In this document: positions 1 through 9,425 of the stretch, piece by piece
Numbering within the stretch: position 1 is the stretch's first letter
Layout of the letters: each line of letters starts with the position of its first letter
Source of the DNA: Helicobacter acinonychis
GTDB taxonomy: Bacteria; Campylobacterota; Campylobacteria; Campylobacterales; Helicobacteraceae
Assembly: GCF_900461455.1 (NCBI RefSeq)
Contig: NZ_UGIA01000001.1
Span: forward strand, 124,001-188,000
Direction of reading: 5' to 3'
Length of the DNA: 64,000 nucleotides
Position numbers and translations under genes: made by a program
The notes under the pieces: model-generated
Databases searched by the model: none
Told to the model about the DNA's origin: nothing
What the model saw: only the letters and a program-made list of their open reading frames with translations

Positions 1-358
1 AAACGATTTGAATTTAGGCTTTAAAGTTTTTACTTTACAAGACAAAGCGCAAATCGCAAACGACAAAGAAAAAATAACGCTTTTTAACCGATCGGATTTA
101 ACGCCCTTTGACAAAGCCTTAAATTTAGCCTTACAATGCGGTAAGGTTCTCAATAAAGCGCTAGAAATTATCATCAAAGACAAACTCTACAAATGCGAAG
201 ACGCTTACTTTTGTATAGCGTGCGATAAGGAAGTGTTAGAGCATTTAGCGAAAAGTAAAAACGAAATGGTGTTTTTAGACGGCTATGAAGAGATAGATTT
301 AGAAGCCTTTCTCAATTTCAACGCTGGTTTTAAAGAGCGTTTGAGCGTGGTGTATTGA
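1..358 (+). CDS. C-terminal part of a probable type III DNA methyltransferase (Mod)
   Basis: The reading frame is open from the left edge, so this is only the 3' end of a longer gene; the ATG-like codon at 8 is not a real start. About 118 residues are visible, with no methylase motifs in view, so the assignment rests on position. In the H. pylori reference, as I recall it, a type III mod gene (HP0593) lies directly upstream of dba-dsbI on the same strand. The visible part carries a hydrophobic segment with several cysteines and ends shortly before the dba promoter. Type III Mod proteins methylate adenine and pair with a Res subunit, which would lie outside the window. It could instead be the tail of another protein; confidence in the function is moderate. 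Confidence 0.55.
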   Translation, partial: NDLNLGFKVFTLQDKAQIANDKEKITLFNRSDLTPFDKALNLALQCGKVLNKALEIIIKDKLYKCEDAYFCIACDKEVLEHLAKSKNEMVFLDGYEEIDLEAFLNFNAGFKERLSVVY

Positions 359-434
359 TTGAAATGGGGTTAGAAAACCCGCTTTATCTCGCCTCTAATT
401 TTTGTTTTTATTTATTGAATAATCCGTTTTTGGG

Positions 435-440
435 TATAAT
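435..440 (+). promoter_or_regulatory. -10 box for dba-dsbI
   Basis: A perfect TATAAT preceded by GGG lies 25 bases before the dba start codon. This matches the H. pylori sigma-80 pattern, in which the -10 hexamer dominates and no clear -35 is needed. It falls in the gap after the methylase gene, so dba and dsbI are probably transcribed from here. Confidence 0.6.
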
Positions 441-464
441 CCTACGAAAATTTTAAGGAATGGC

Positions 465-629
465 ATGGAGTTTTTAGGATTGCTCTTGAGTCTAGTTGCT
501 ATTTTTATCGCGTTAAAAAAGCCTGAAAAAGAGAATTGGGCGTTTGGGATTTTGGTTATTGTGTGGTTAGTGGAGCTCATTATTTTTATAGCCCATAGCT
601 CTAGCGTTTTGCCTAATATGAATTTATAG
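465..629 (+). CDS. dba: Small membrane protein Dba, partner of DsbI
   Basis: A 54-residue protein from ATG at 465 (MEFLGLLLSLVAIF...) to TAG at 627-629. An AAGGA ribosome site sits at 455-459. It has two hydrophobic stretches, roughly residues 3-17 and 27-44, separated by a short charged loop (KKPEKEN). The size, the two-segment pattern and the position 8 bases before dsbI match Dba, which in Campylobacter and Helicobacter is encoded with dsbI. In Campylobacter, translation of dba is reported to be coupled to that of dsbI. Its biochemical role is unknown. It is short enough to be missed by length cut-offs. Confidence 0.8.
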   Translation: MEFLGLLLSLVAIFIALKKPEKENWAFGILVIVWLVELIIFIAHSSSVLPNMNL

Positions 630-637
630 GGGGATAC

Positions 638-2110
638 ATGAATAAAGAAGCTAGATTTTATAACCTTTTTTCTTTAGCGGTTTTGGGGATTTTGATCTTC
701 CCTGTGGGTTTGGCGAATTTTTATTTTGGCTATGTTTTGAAAGATTCCCCTTGTATTTTTTGCTGGGCGCAACGCATCAACATGATTTTAATAGGGGCGG
801 TGGCGCTTTTGGTGGTGCGTTTTGGGTTTAAGCCTAAATATATCGCCTTGTTGTTGCTCATGGCTAGTAGCGGGCTGTATGAGAGCTTTTATCATACCGG
901 TAGCCATGCATTAGAAGATGTGGGGCAAGGCTTTGCACTCGCTATTTTAGGCTTGCACACGCAGTTTTGGGCGCTTTTTGTCTTTTTTAGCGTGGTGGTG
1001 TCTTTAGCGCTTCTGCTCTTTTTTTCCCCGAATATTCACAATTTTAAAGATCGTTCATTAAACATGCTCCAAAAAAGCGCTTTTTATATTTTCTTTATTG
1101 TGGTGGGCTCTAATGCAATGCAGGCGTTTTTTTCTACGGGGCCTTTCCCCTACATAGGGCAAAGCGATCCGGTGCGGTTTTCTTGGAATTTGAAAGAATC
1201 TGTTTGGTCTATGGAGAATTGGGTTCATTTGAAATTCCCAAGAAGCGTTTTTGGCAGAAGGGATGTGGGTGAGCCTTTGAAATTGAGCGCTTTACCTAAA
1301 GACAATGATTATGATCATTCGCCTTTAGAAATCGCTAAAACCTTAAAAATAGAAAAAAAAGAAGAGCTTTCTTTGAAACTTAATGGCACGATCACGGATT
1401 TGAACTTTAATGAAGACAACGCAATCCTTACTACAGAAAACCAAGGTCTTTATCTTGTGGGTAACGATTTAAAAACCATTCATAGCTACATGGTTTTAGA
1501 TAGTTATTATAGCGCGACGGTGGGGTCGTTTGTGGGGGCAGATTTCAATGAAGATGAAAACATTGTGATCATGGGCAATAATAAAACGAGCGTAGAAATC
1601 ACTCCTAACAAAAACGCTAACGCGCTTAAAAATTACCCTTATTTTTTAGAGGGGGCTAATTTTTTTGATGAAGTGGAGCGCAACCGCTTAAAAACTTCTA
1701 GGGCGAAAAATTATTATATTAGCGCTGCAAGAAGAGGGGCTAAATTGACTTATTTGATCACCGCTCCTAATAAACGCTATAAGGATTTGATTATCATCTC
1801 CATGCTCAATAGCGATAAACAAGTGCATGCGGAGTCTCTTCTTGAATTAGGTCATGCTAAGCTTAAAGAAAAAAGGGAGTTGGGTGAATTAGTTATTAGC
1901 GCGTTAGCTTTAAAAGACAATAAACTTTATGCAATCAGCAAAGAATTTAACACGCTTTTAGTCATAGACCCTACAAAAGAAGAGATCCTTGAAGTTTATG
2001 GCTTGCCTAAAGAGATTAAAAATATCAGCGCTGGGGGGTTTAGAAATAATGAGCTTGTCCTTGTTAGCTATGAGAATAATAAAAATATTCTCTATACCCT
2101 TAATTTTTAA
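638..2110 (+). CDS. dsbI: DsbI, inner-membrane thiol oxidoreductase of the DsbB family with a large C-terminal domain
   Basis: 490 residues. The first ~170 form about five membrane segments like DsbB, which passes electrons from periplasmic thiol oxidases to quinone. The CxxC pair is C39-C42 in SPCIFCWAQR. After the last membrane segment comes a ~300-residue periplasmic domain with repeated beta-strand patterns, consistent with a beta-propeller and typical of the DsbI branch but absent from classic DsbB. Only these two cysteines are present in the whole protein, so the second redox pair of classic DsbB is missing. ATG 638 follows a GGGGGA ribosome site. It lies 8 bases after dba and is followed by rnpB. 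Confidence 0.9.
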   Translation: MNKEARFYNLFSLAVLGILIFPVGLANFYFGYVLKDSPCIFCWAQRINMILIGAVALLVVRFGFKPKYIALLLLMASSGLYESFYHTGSHALEDVGQGFALAILGLHTQFWALFVFFSVVVSLALLLFFSPNIHNFKDRSLNMLQKSAFYIFFIVVGSNAMQAFFSTGPFPYIGQSDPVRFSWNLKESVWSMENWVHLKFPRSVFGRRDVGEPLKLSALPKDNDYDHSPLEIAKTLKIEKKEELSLKLNGTITDLNFNEDNAILTTENQGLYLVGNDLKTIHSYMVLDSYYSATVGSFVGADFNEDENIVIMGNNKTSVEITPNKNANALKNYPYFLEGANFFDEVERNRLKTSRAKNYYISAARRGAKLTYLITAPNKRYKDLIIISMLNSDKQVHAESLLELGHAKLKEKRELGELVISALALKDNKLYAISKEFNTLLVIDPTKEEILEVYGLPKEIKNISAGGFRNNELVLVSYENNKNILYTLNF

Positions 2111-2140
2111 ACTCTTTTAAAGCTGCTTTTTTTTAATATA

Positions 2141-2460
2141 CTGACGCATTAGAAGATGGTCGCTATTTTAGAATAGAGGAAAGTCCGGGCTACATTAGAC
2201 AAAATTCCATCTAACGGATGGCTAGCGCAAGCTAAGGGAAAGTGCCACAGAAAGCAAACCGCCTTTTAAGGTAAGGGTGAAAGGGTGGGGTAAGAGCCCA
2301 CCAAAGCTAAAGCAATTTAGTTTGTTTGGCAAACCCAATTTGTAGCAAGAAGTGCATGGTAAGTCTAAATTGATACGCACTTCGCTTGAGGAATATTGCA
2401 AAATATTCCCTAGATAAATGACCATCCATTGACAGAACCCGGCTTATTCTAATGCTTTAT
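2141..2460 (+). ncRNA. rnpB: RNase P RNA (class A)
   Basis: This is the catalytic RNA that removes 5' leaders from tRNA precursors. Conserved blocks are visible: GAGGAAAGTCCGGGCT near the 5' end (about 2175-2191), AGGGTGAAAGGGTGGGGTAA with AGAGCCCACC in the middle (about 2274-2302), and GACAGAACCCGGCTTA near the 3' end (2430-2445). Helix P1 can be drawn between GCATTAGA (2146-2153) and TCTAATGC (2448-2455), which fixes the approximate ends. A TAATAT/TATACT box lies just upstream at about 2134-2142. Exact transcript ends are estimates. Confidence 0.93.
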
Positions 2461-2584
2461 GGGTTGCGTGTTGATTTTTTTAAACAAATATTTAATCGCT
2501 TTATTTTATTTTTTTTCCTAGTTATTGCTTAAAACCTTAGAGATTTGTGTTACACTCTGTAAAATTAAAATCAAAGGGGATAGC

Positions 2585-3163
2585 GTGTTAGAAAAATCTT
2601 TCTTAAAAAGCAAGCAGTTAGTTTTATGCGGGTTGGGCGTTTTGATGTTGCAAGCTTGCACTTGCCCAAACACTTCACAAAAAAACTCTTTTTTGCAAGA
2701 TGTGCCTTATTGGATGCTGCAAAATCGCAGCCAATATGTGACGCAAGGGGTGGATAGCTCGCACATTGTAGATGGTAAGAAAACTGAAGAGATAGAAACA
2801 ATCGCCACTAAAAGGGCGACAATGAGGGTGGCACAAAATATCGTGCACAAGCTTAAAGAGGCTTACCTCTCCAAATCCAATCGCATCAAGCAAAAGATCA
2901 CTAATGAAATGTTTGTCCAAATGACGCAACCTGTTTTTGACAGCTTGATGAATGTGGATCGTTTGGGGATTTATATCAACCCTAATAATCAAGAAGTGTT
3001 TGCGTTGGTGCGCGCTCGATCCTTTGATAAGGATGTTTTGAGTGAAGGGTTGCATAAATTATCTTTGGATAATCAAGCGGTGAGCATTCTTATTTCTAAA
3101 GTGGATGAAATCTTTAAAGCTTCTATTAATTACGGCGATGTTAAAGTCCCTATAAGCATGTGA
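2585..3163 (+). CDS. tipα: TNF-alpha-inducing protein Tip-alpha, secreted
   Basis: 192 residues from GTG at 2585, with AAAGGGGA at 2573-2580 directly before it. This start gives the known Tip-alpha length, whereas an in-frame extension to 2525 has no ribosome site. The N-terminus (LKSKQLVLCGLGVLMLQACTC) is a signal peptide ending in a lipobox-like LQAC. C25 and C27 after it are the cysteines reported to link the secreted homodimer. The rest is a compact alpha/beta domain of the DUF4476/LPP20-like fold. The protein is reported to induce TNF-alpha in gastric cells through nucleolin. It is convergent with PBP1A and ends 2 bases from it. Confidence 0.92.
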   Translation: MLEKSFLKSKQLVLCGLGVLMLQACTCPNTSQKNSFLQDVPYWMLQNRSQYVTQGVDSSHIVDGKKTEEIETIATKRATMRVAQNIVHKLKEAYLSKSNRIKQKITNEMFVQMTQPVFDSLMNVDRLGIYINPNNQEVFALVRARSFDKDVLSEGLHKLSLDNQAVSILISKVDEIFKASINYGDVKVPISM

Positions 3164-3165
3164 GC

Positions 3166-5145
3166 TTAAAACAATAAGGGTTCTTCGCCACCGTCGGTTT
3201 TTTTGGGGGTGGGCGTGATGGAATTGGGGGTTGAATAGTAGGGGATTTTATCCACAACTTCTTTACGCATGTTTTTAGGAACATCAAACTTTCTTTTTAA
3301 AGAAGGTTCAATCGCTAAAATATTACGCATGAAATACGAATACACAGGTGCACTCACAATACCCCCTGTGGCTCTTTTACCAATGGGTGTGTTATCGTCT
3401 CTCCCAAACCAGATCACGCTTTGTAAGGTGGGGGTAAAGCCAATAAACCAGGCATCCACATTGTTATTGGAGGTTCCAGTTTTGCCGGCAATTTCTAAAC
3501 CTTTAACGCGAGCCAGACCTCCTGTGCCATTTTCTACTGCATTCATCAAGGCTGAAAGGGTTAAAAAGGCTTGCTCTTTGGAGGTGATTTTTTTGGTTTC
3601 CATGGGCGTGAAAGTTTTGACTTCATTTTGTTGGTTGGTAATGCTTTCAATGAGCATAGGCTTAAGCATGACGCCATAATGAGAAAAGAGGGAATATTTT
3701 TCAGCCGCTTCAATGGGCGAGATAGCAAAGCTCCCCAACACAATGGACAAATCTTTAGGGAGGTTTTTAAACCCCATATCGCTTAAAGATTGATACACTT
3801 TTTCAAAGCCAAGCTGATCGCTTAAATTGATCGTGGCGAGATTTAATGAATGGCTTAAGGCTTCTTGTAAGGTTACAAGCCCTAAAAATTTGCGAGAATA
3901 ATTGCTAGGGTGCCACGCATGGTTTTGTTTGCTGTTTTTACTATAATTGTCATTTTCAAAATTTCGTGCGGTATCAGGGATTTTGGAAGTGGTGGAATAG
4001 CCGTTGTCAAAAGCGATTTGATACACAAAAGGCTTGATCGCACTCCCAAATTGCCGTTTGGCTTGCGTGGCACGATTGAAAGCGCTTTTTTTGTAATCAA
4101 TCCCCCCCACTAAAGCCAAGATCTTACCGGTGCTTGTGTCTGTAACCACCATGCTAGCGTTTAAATTGTCTTCGCTCTCATTAGGTGCATCGGTTTTTGG
4201 CCCTTCTTTAGCGATCTTTTCTAAGATTCTTTGATGCCCAAAACGCAAGGACTCTAATGCCAAGCGTTGGTAATCTAAATCTATGGTGAGTTTTATGATA
4301 TAGCCTTGAGTTTTCAACCCGTCTAATTGATCCAATTGCTTTAACACTTCATCCACGACATAAGGGGCGATGTTTTGCGTGGAAGTTTGGTTATAGACAA
4401 TTGGCACTTCATTGAGGGCGGATTTTAACTCACTAGGAGAAATCCAACCTAAAGAATACAACCGCCTTAAAATATCATTGGCCCTAGAGAGTGAAAATTC
4501 TAAGTTTTTGGTAGGGTCATAAAAACTAGGAGCCCTAGGCAAGGCGACTAACATAGCGATTTCTTTAAGCGTGAGTTTGTCAAGGGGTTTTTTAAAATAC
4601 CCTAAACTTGCGGTTTTCACGCCATAATACCCATGCCCAAAAAAAGTTTGGTTCAGATAACGCTCTAAAATTTCTTCTTTGCTTAAGACTTGTTCAATGC
4701 GTATGGAAATGATCGCTTCTCTGAGCTTCCTGGTTAGCGTTTTTTCTCGTGTGAGCACCATGTTTTTAACGAGCTGTTGGGTAAGGGTGCTACCTCCTTC
4801 GGTGTAACGACCGCTTTGAGCGTTTTTAATCATAGCGCGCATGATAGCGTCTAAATTGATCCCCCCATGTTCAAAAAAGAGGGTGTCTTCTACCGCTAAA
4901 AGGCTTTCAATGAATCGTGGGGGGATTTCTTCAAAACGCGCATAAAAACGGAATTCTTTGTCGTAAATATTGGCGATCAAACGCCCTTTTCTGTCTAAAA
5001 TCTGTGAAGCGACGCTCGGACGATAATCTTTAATCTTGGCAATATCTTTATCCGTATTCACCCAAACTTGAGCGATAAGAATGGCTAATAACCCCATAAC
5101 AATTAAAACCAAAACACCTAAACCATAAAAAATCTTTTTTAGCAT
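3166..5145 (-). CDS. pbp1A: Penicillin-binding protein 1A, bifunctional peptidoglycan synthase
   Basis: 659 residues. An N-terminal membrane anchor (about 4-27) is followed by a GT51 glycosyltransferase domain: E86 within AVEDTLFFEHGG is the catalytic glutamate, and GGSTLTQQ is at 117-124. The transpeptidase domain carries S368 in GSAIKPF (SxxK), SHSLN near 429 (SxN) and KTGTSNN near 552 (KTG). It polymerises and cross-links peptidoglycan on the periplasmic side and is the target through which amoxicillin resistance usually arises in H. pylori. Catalytic motifs are intact. Its start abuts the stop of the upstream BioF/KBL-like gene, so the two are probably co-transcribed. Confidence 0.95.
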   Translation of the reverse strand: MLKKIFYGLGVLVLIVMGLLAILIAQVWVNTDKDIAKIKDYRPSVASQILDRKGRLIANIYDKEFRFYARFEEIPPRFIESLLAVEDTLFFEHGGINLDAIMRAMIKNAQSGRYTEGGSTLTQQLVKNMVLTREKTLTRKLREAIISIRIEQVLSKEEILERYLNQTFFGHGYYGVKTASLGYFKKPLDKLTLKEIAMLVALPRAPSFYDPTKNLEFSLSRANDILRRLYSLGWISPSELKSALNEVPIVYNQTSTQNIAPYVVDEVLKQLDQLDGLKTQGYIIKLTIDLDYQRLALESLRFGHQRILEKIAKEGPKTDAPNESEDNLNASMVVTDTSTGKILALVGGIDYKKSAFNRATQAKRQFGSAIKPFVYQIAFDNGYSTTSKIPDTARNFENDNYSKNSKQNHAWHPSNYSRKFLGLVTLQEALSHSLNLATINLSDQLGFEKVYQSLSDMGFKNLPKDLSIVLGSFAISPIEAAEKYSLFSHYGVMLKPMLIESITNQQNEVKTFTPMETKKITSKEQAFLTLSALMNAVENGTGGLARVKGLEIAGKTGTSNNNVDAWFIGFTPTLQSVIWFGRDDNTPIGKRATGGIVSAPVYSYFMRNILAIEPSLKRKFDVPKNMRKEVVDKIPYYSTPNSITPTPKKTDGGEEPLLF

Positions 5146-6267
5146 TTAACCACTTTTAAAAGGAGATTGTATTTTAGAATAATTTAAAAGGGTGTTTGCA
5201 AGCTCTTTAGTGTTTTCTAAGCTGTTTTTAAGAGACAAAGAGATGCGCAAAAGGGGTTTAGAAACCGTAGGAGGGCGGATAGCTCCCACTAAAAACCCTT
5301 TTTCTTTCAAAAAATGATGGGCGTTTAAAAGAGTGGTATTGTTTTCAAATTCTAAAGTAAAAAATCCTGCGAGCGTTTTAATGCCTAAGGTTTCAAAAAT
5401 GATTTGTTGGTGTTGATTGAGCTTTGTTTTCAACTCTTTTTTTTGCATGACAAAGTATTCTAAATGGGCTAAAGTTAACGCGGTATCTAATAGGCTTAAA
5501 GCGGTGGTATAAATCACGCTTTTGGCACGATTGGTTAAAAACTCTACCACTCTTAAGGGGGCTAAAATGCAAGCCCCATAACTTGCAAGCGCTTTAGAGA
5601 AAGTGCTGAGTTTGATAATATTTTCTCTTTCTTTGATACGATGGTATTCTAAAAAACCTAGTAAATTTTCGCCGATAGTCCCAAAACTATGGGCTTCATC
5701 TACGATTAAAAAAGCGTTAGGGATTTCTTGAACGATTTCATAAAAATCATAAGGGGCGATGCTCGCATCCATAGAATAAACCCCCTCAATGGCTATGAAT
5801 TTGAGCTTGTTTTTAGGGGCGTTGGAGAGTTTTTGTTTCAAATCTTTAGCGTCATTGTGCGAGAAAAAAACCACTTGGTTAGGTTTAGCTTTGGTGCTAA
5901 AAATCCCACTTGCATGGTAGTGTTCGTCCATAAATAAGAGAGCGTTTTTGACTAAAAGGGCGTCTATTAAAGCCAAATTGCCCAAAAAACCACTCCCCAC
6001 TAAAAGAGCGCTTTCAAACCCTAGCAAATTGGCTAATTGGTTTTCTAATTGTGCATGCAAAGGGTGGTAGCCATTCACAAGCATGGAGGCTTTGGGAGAA
6101 TGGGAATTATAAGATTGGAGCTTACAAAAAGCGTTTTCAAGCAAATCCTTTTTAACGCTCAAACCCAAATAATCATTAGAAGCGTAATCCCTTAGTAAAG
6201 GGTCAAACAACTCTCTTTTGCGGTAGCGTTTGGCATGGTGTAAGGCTTCTAAAGATTTAGAAAACAT
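5146..6267 (-). CDS. PLP-dependent alpha-oxoamine synthase (BioF or KBL type)
   Basis: 373 residues with the alpha-oxoamine synthase fold. The N-terminal DYASNDYLGLS is typical. DEAHSFG carries the PLP-stacking and aspartate contact, and LSTFSKALASYGAC holds the Schiff-base lysine (STFSKA). The family condenses an acyl-CoA with an amino acid. The two usual annotations are 8-amino-7-oxononanoate synthase (BioF, biotin) and 2-amino-3-ketobutyrate CoA ligase. Length is close to BioF; biotin genes elsewhere in the genome favour BioF, but the sequence alone does not decide. It sits between tlpD (13-base gap) and PBP1A (no gap) in one minus-strand unit. Confidence 0.85.
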   Translation of the reverse strand: MFSKSLEALHHAKRYRKRELFDPLLRDYASNDYLGLSVKKDLLENAFCKLQSYNSHSPKASMLVNGYHPLHAQLENQLANLLGFESALLVGSGFLGNLALIDALLVKNALLFMDEHYHASGIFSTKAKPNQVVFFSHNDAKDLKQKLSNAPKNKLKFIAIEGVYSMDASIAPYDFYEIVQEIPNAFLIVDEAHSFGTIGENLLGFLEYHRIKERENIIKLSTFSKALASYGACILAPLRVVEFLTNRAKSVIYTTALSLLDTALTLAHLEYFVMQKKELKTKLNQHQQIIFETLGIKTLAGFFTLEFENNTTLLNAHHFLKEKGFLVGAIRPPTVSKPLLRISLSLKNSLENTKELANTLLNYSKIQSPFKSG

Positions 6268-6280
6268 GAAAACACTTCAA

Positions 6281-7582
6281 TCAATCGCCTTTTTGCACCG
6301 CTTCAATCATTTTATTGAGTTCGTCTTGTTTTTCATAAAACATTTTATCAATGTTTTCTTTGATGTGTTTGGCGCTATCTTCTATGGAATGGACTTTATT
6401 TTCTAAATATTCTAAATCGGTAATGTGATCTTCTTGGACGGCTTTAACGAGTTCATTCGCTTCGGTGTGCAAATTCGCATGGTAGCTCTCTAAAGCCCTA
6501 TAACCTGCAGTGTTGGAAAAGTTTTCTTTGCCCGCACCTTCATAATACCATTTTCCTAAACGGCAACTCTTATGGCTAGTAGCGTTAAAGGAATTGAGCC
6601 CAAAGATCATGCCATAAAGGTTGTTTTTAAAGACCACATGATCGAGTTTAGCCAAGCCACAAAACACCCGGTTGTTGATATTATAGATCGTGTATTTTGC
6701 AGCTTGCGCGACAATCCTATTATTTTTCACGGTGGATTTAAGCTCTTCCACATCGCTTTTAATAGAGCCTACAATGGAGTTAATATCGTGGGTGTTGGTT
6801 TGAATATCGTTAGCTTCTTGCTGCATGCTTTTAACCACAACGGCGATTTCTTTAGTGGCTTTTTGGGTTTTTTCAGCGAGTTTTCTCACTTCATCAGCCA
6901 CCACTGCAAACCCTCTGCCATGCTCACCGGCTCTTGCGGCTTCAATAGCGGCATTTAGGGCTAAGAGATTGGTTTGCTCTGCAATATCATCAATCAAAGA
7001 AATGACTTGATTGATTTCATTGCTCCGTTGGTTCAAAGAGTCCGCTAATGAAGTGGCGTTTTGCATTTTATCATAAAGCGATTCAATGTCTTGGCTCGTT
7101 TTGTTGACGGTTTTTAAGCCTTCAGTGGAATGCTCTTCGCCATTGTTAGCTGCATTCAAAAGTGCACCGGTTTCTTGATGGAAATGTTGCATGCTTTCTT
7201 GTGCACTTTCTAATCCCTCTTTTAAACTTGTGCAAAAAGTTCTAAACAAATCGCTTTTATGGTATTCCCCCATACCACCCACTTTTTTGGCTAGTGAGAA
7301 ATATTGCACGCCATCAATGTTTTGGCTTTTTAAAGAATAAGAAACCCCTTGCAAATCAACACTCTCTGCATTGGCTTTAAGATGAGCGCTTTGTTCTTCT
7401 AAATTGCTTAAGCCTATAAGGTTTCCGCTCTTAAAAACGATTTTATTGTCCTTGATGCCTATAAAACCTTCATGCAAGCACAAATTTAAAAGGCTTTGGT
7501 AGAGATTGACTTCTTTTTTTAACGCCGTGATCTCAGAATCTTTTTGATGGATTTGGAGTTGCAATTGTTTATTCCCAAACAT
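6281..7582 (-). CDS. tlpD: Cytoplasmic chemoreceptor TlpD with a zinc-binding CZB domain
   Basis: 433 residues with no membrane segment, so a soluble receptor. Residues 1-30 are coiled coil. The methyl-accepting signalling tip is unmistakable ([20 protein letters not shown], then [18 protein letters not shown]). The C-terminal ~100 residues form a chemoreceptor zinc-binding domain with [13 protein letters not shown], then HANLHTEA, supplying the conserved His and Cys ligands. TlpD mediates tactic responses to oxidative or energy stress and acid through CheW/CheA. ATG 7582 follows AAGGGA. Older annotations call it a haemolysin secretion protein, which the domains do not support. Confidence 0.95.
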   Translation of the reverse strand: MFGNKQLQLQIHQKDSEITALKKEVNLYQSLLNLCLHEGFIGIKDNKIVFKSGNLIGLSNLEEQSAHLKANAESVDLQGVSYSLKSQNIDGVQYFSLAKKVGGMGEYHKSDLFRTFCTSLKEGLESAQESMQHFHQETGALLNAANNGEEHSTEGLKTVNKTSQDIESLYDKMQNATSLADSLNQRSNEINQVISLIDDIAEQTNLLALNAAIEAARAGEHGRGFAVVADEVRKLAEKTQKATKEIAVVVKSMQQEANDIQTNTHDINSIVGSIKSDVEELKSTVKNNRIVAQAAKYTIYNINNRVFCGLAKLDHVVFKNNLYGMIFGLNSFNATSHKSCRLGKWYYEGAGKENFSNTAGYRALESYHANLHTEANELVKAVQEDHITDLEYLENKVHSIEDSAKHIKENIDKMFYEKQDELNKMIEAVQKGD

Positions 7583-7612
7583 GGTGGTATCCCTTATTTA
7601 AATTTGACTGAG

Positions 7613-7618
7613 ATTATA
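7613..7618 (-). promoter_or_regulatory. -10 box for tlpD
   Basis: Read on the minus strand this is TATAAT within GGGTATAATC, about 30 bases before the tlpD start. The spacing suits a sigma-80 promoter with a short leader. Confidence 0.6.
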
Positions 7619-7645
7619 CCCAAAATAACCAAACATTTTGATCGC

Positions 7646-9266
7646 TTATGAGTATTGTTGCTTCAAAAACAATTCATAAAATAATCCCTGTTTTTTCATA
7701 AGGGTTTCAAAGTTGCCTTGTTCTATCAGTTTGCCTTTATCTAACATATCTAACACAATAATTTCATCAGCTTGTTTGACGCTACCCATAACGGTGCGTA
7801 ATGATTAAAGCCATTTTGGATTGCGAATTTTTAAAAATAAAATCTAAAAACTTTTTTTCTAATAATTAAAATGGGATCGATGGCGCTTGCTTGGCTCATC
7901 TAAAACAATGCAATTGCTTGGTTTTAAAAAGGCTCTTATAGTGGCTATGCGTTGCTTTTGACCTAAAGAAAAATCTACCCCATTATATTGCACTCCAAAC
8001 AATGTGTTATTGCAATCATTAAGGCAACTTTGAAAATTTTCATCAAAAGATTTTAGTATTTCTCTTTTTTGATTTAATTGCTCTTTAGTGAGATTGTTTT
8101 GCATAAAAAGATTATCATCAATGCTATACCCAGCATAAAGAGAAAAATCTTGGAATATAGCGCTCATTTGTTGGTGATAGCTATTTAATTCCAAGTCTTG
8201 TAATGGGTATTTGTTGTTAATGATAATTTGACCTGAATTTGGGGTATAAAAACCTAATAATAAGTTAATCAGCGTGTTTTTCCCACTAGCATTACTGCCG
8301 ACTGATGCATCAATTTTGTCTTGTAATCTAAATTGATAGCAAAAAACCACTTTCCATAAAACGATAAATATCTAGTGGAGCTAAACGCTTGGATATATCC
8401 AGCAATTGCCCCCACAGGATTTTGAAAGGATAATAAAAGCCATTAAAAAATAGTGCAACACTCATAGTGGTTGTTAAAATACCAACACATTATGGTAAGC
8501 ATTAAGTTTTTTTGGGCGATTTTCACAAAACGATTGATATACAATTCTTTGTTTTCAATAAATTTATGGTGAAAATTGAATACAAGGCTAAATAATTAGG
8601 TTGTCCTTATTTTTTTGGTTATCTAGTCTAGAGTGTAGGTAATTTTGCATGCTCTCTTTTGTCTTGAGATTTATCTATGGAAGCACTATGTTTTTTGCTA
8701 TTATGGTTAGATATAAGAATACAAGGAAGTGTTGTAAAAATCATTATAAATGTTAGATAAATATTAATATAAAATAATATTCTAAATAGACTAATAAGCC
8801 CTATAATAGCGTTGCAGGTTGAGAAATAAATTATTGACATAATTTAGTGGACGGATGTATAGACCATTATGGATAGCGTTAAGCTTAATGGTATGATCCT
8901 TGTTTTCAAAAAAATTTAGATTTTTAACTTTTGTGAGTTTAATAGCAAGCCGTGTGATGGTGTTTGTAGAAAATTGCTCGGCAATATTATAGTTTGTAGG
9001 CTTGATAAAATTCCCAAGAATACATGAGTTAAAAACAATAACGCTCCCCACAGTAGCAATGCGAATAAGAGCAATCTATATTCAAAGTGTGTATGGTCTT
9101 GTAATAGATTTGCCACAATACCAATCAATCTTATTGCAACAAGGAATATTTATCGATGGGAGAATGCCAAAAATAACACTATAATTGACGCCAATATAAC
9201 ATATTTTGGTGAGCTTTTATAGAGTGAAACAAAAGTTCTTAAAGGAGTGTTTTTTATAGTATCCAT
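7646..9266 (-). pseudogene. Decayed ABC exporter (membrane and ATPase domains fused), HP0600-like
   Basis: Remains of one gene are spread over several frames. The start MDTIKNTPLRTFVSLYK is at 9266, an early in-frame stop follows at about residue 38, and transmembrane segments continue in changing frames to about 8350. A 160-residue ATPase piece (7859-8350) has a damaged Walker A (GSNASGKNTL, Asn for Ser/Thr), signature SLGQKQR and Walker B CIVLDEPS. The tail, in another frame, contains the switch histidine (ALIITHR) and ends FLKQQYS at 7646. Its position between tlpD and flaA matches the multidrug-type ABC transporter at this locus in reference strains. Many independent lesions show the gene is long dead. 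Confidence 0.88.
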
Positions 9267-9344
9267 TGCAATAAGATTTAATGTGAATTTTCTCTGTTAC
9301 ACCTAAACTCATAACTCTTTCCAATTTTTATTTTCAAAGCTCTT

Positions 9345-9370
9345 TAAGATTTTAAACTTTAACCGATTAT
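9345..9370 (+). promoter_or_regulatory. Sigma-28 (FliA) promoter of flaA
   Basis: CCGATTAT at 9363-9370, with a TTAA/TAAG-type -35 about 13-15 bases upstream (about 9344-9348), matches the flagellar sigma-28 consensus and the promoter position described for H. pylori flaA. The leader to ATG 9426 is about 50 bases and holds an AAGGAG ribosome site (9411-9416). Confidence 0.75.
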
Positions 9371-9425
9371 AGTTCCAACCAAAAGCAAGGATGCCTTTGG
9401 GTTTTTATAACAAGGAGTTACAACA

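Noticed and set aside
2675..3055. 126-codon frame antisense to tipα
   Set aside because: Fully covered by tipα, which has clear family features and a good start.
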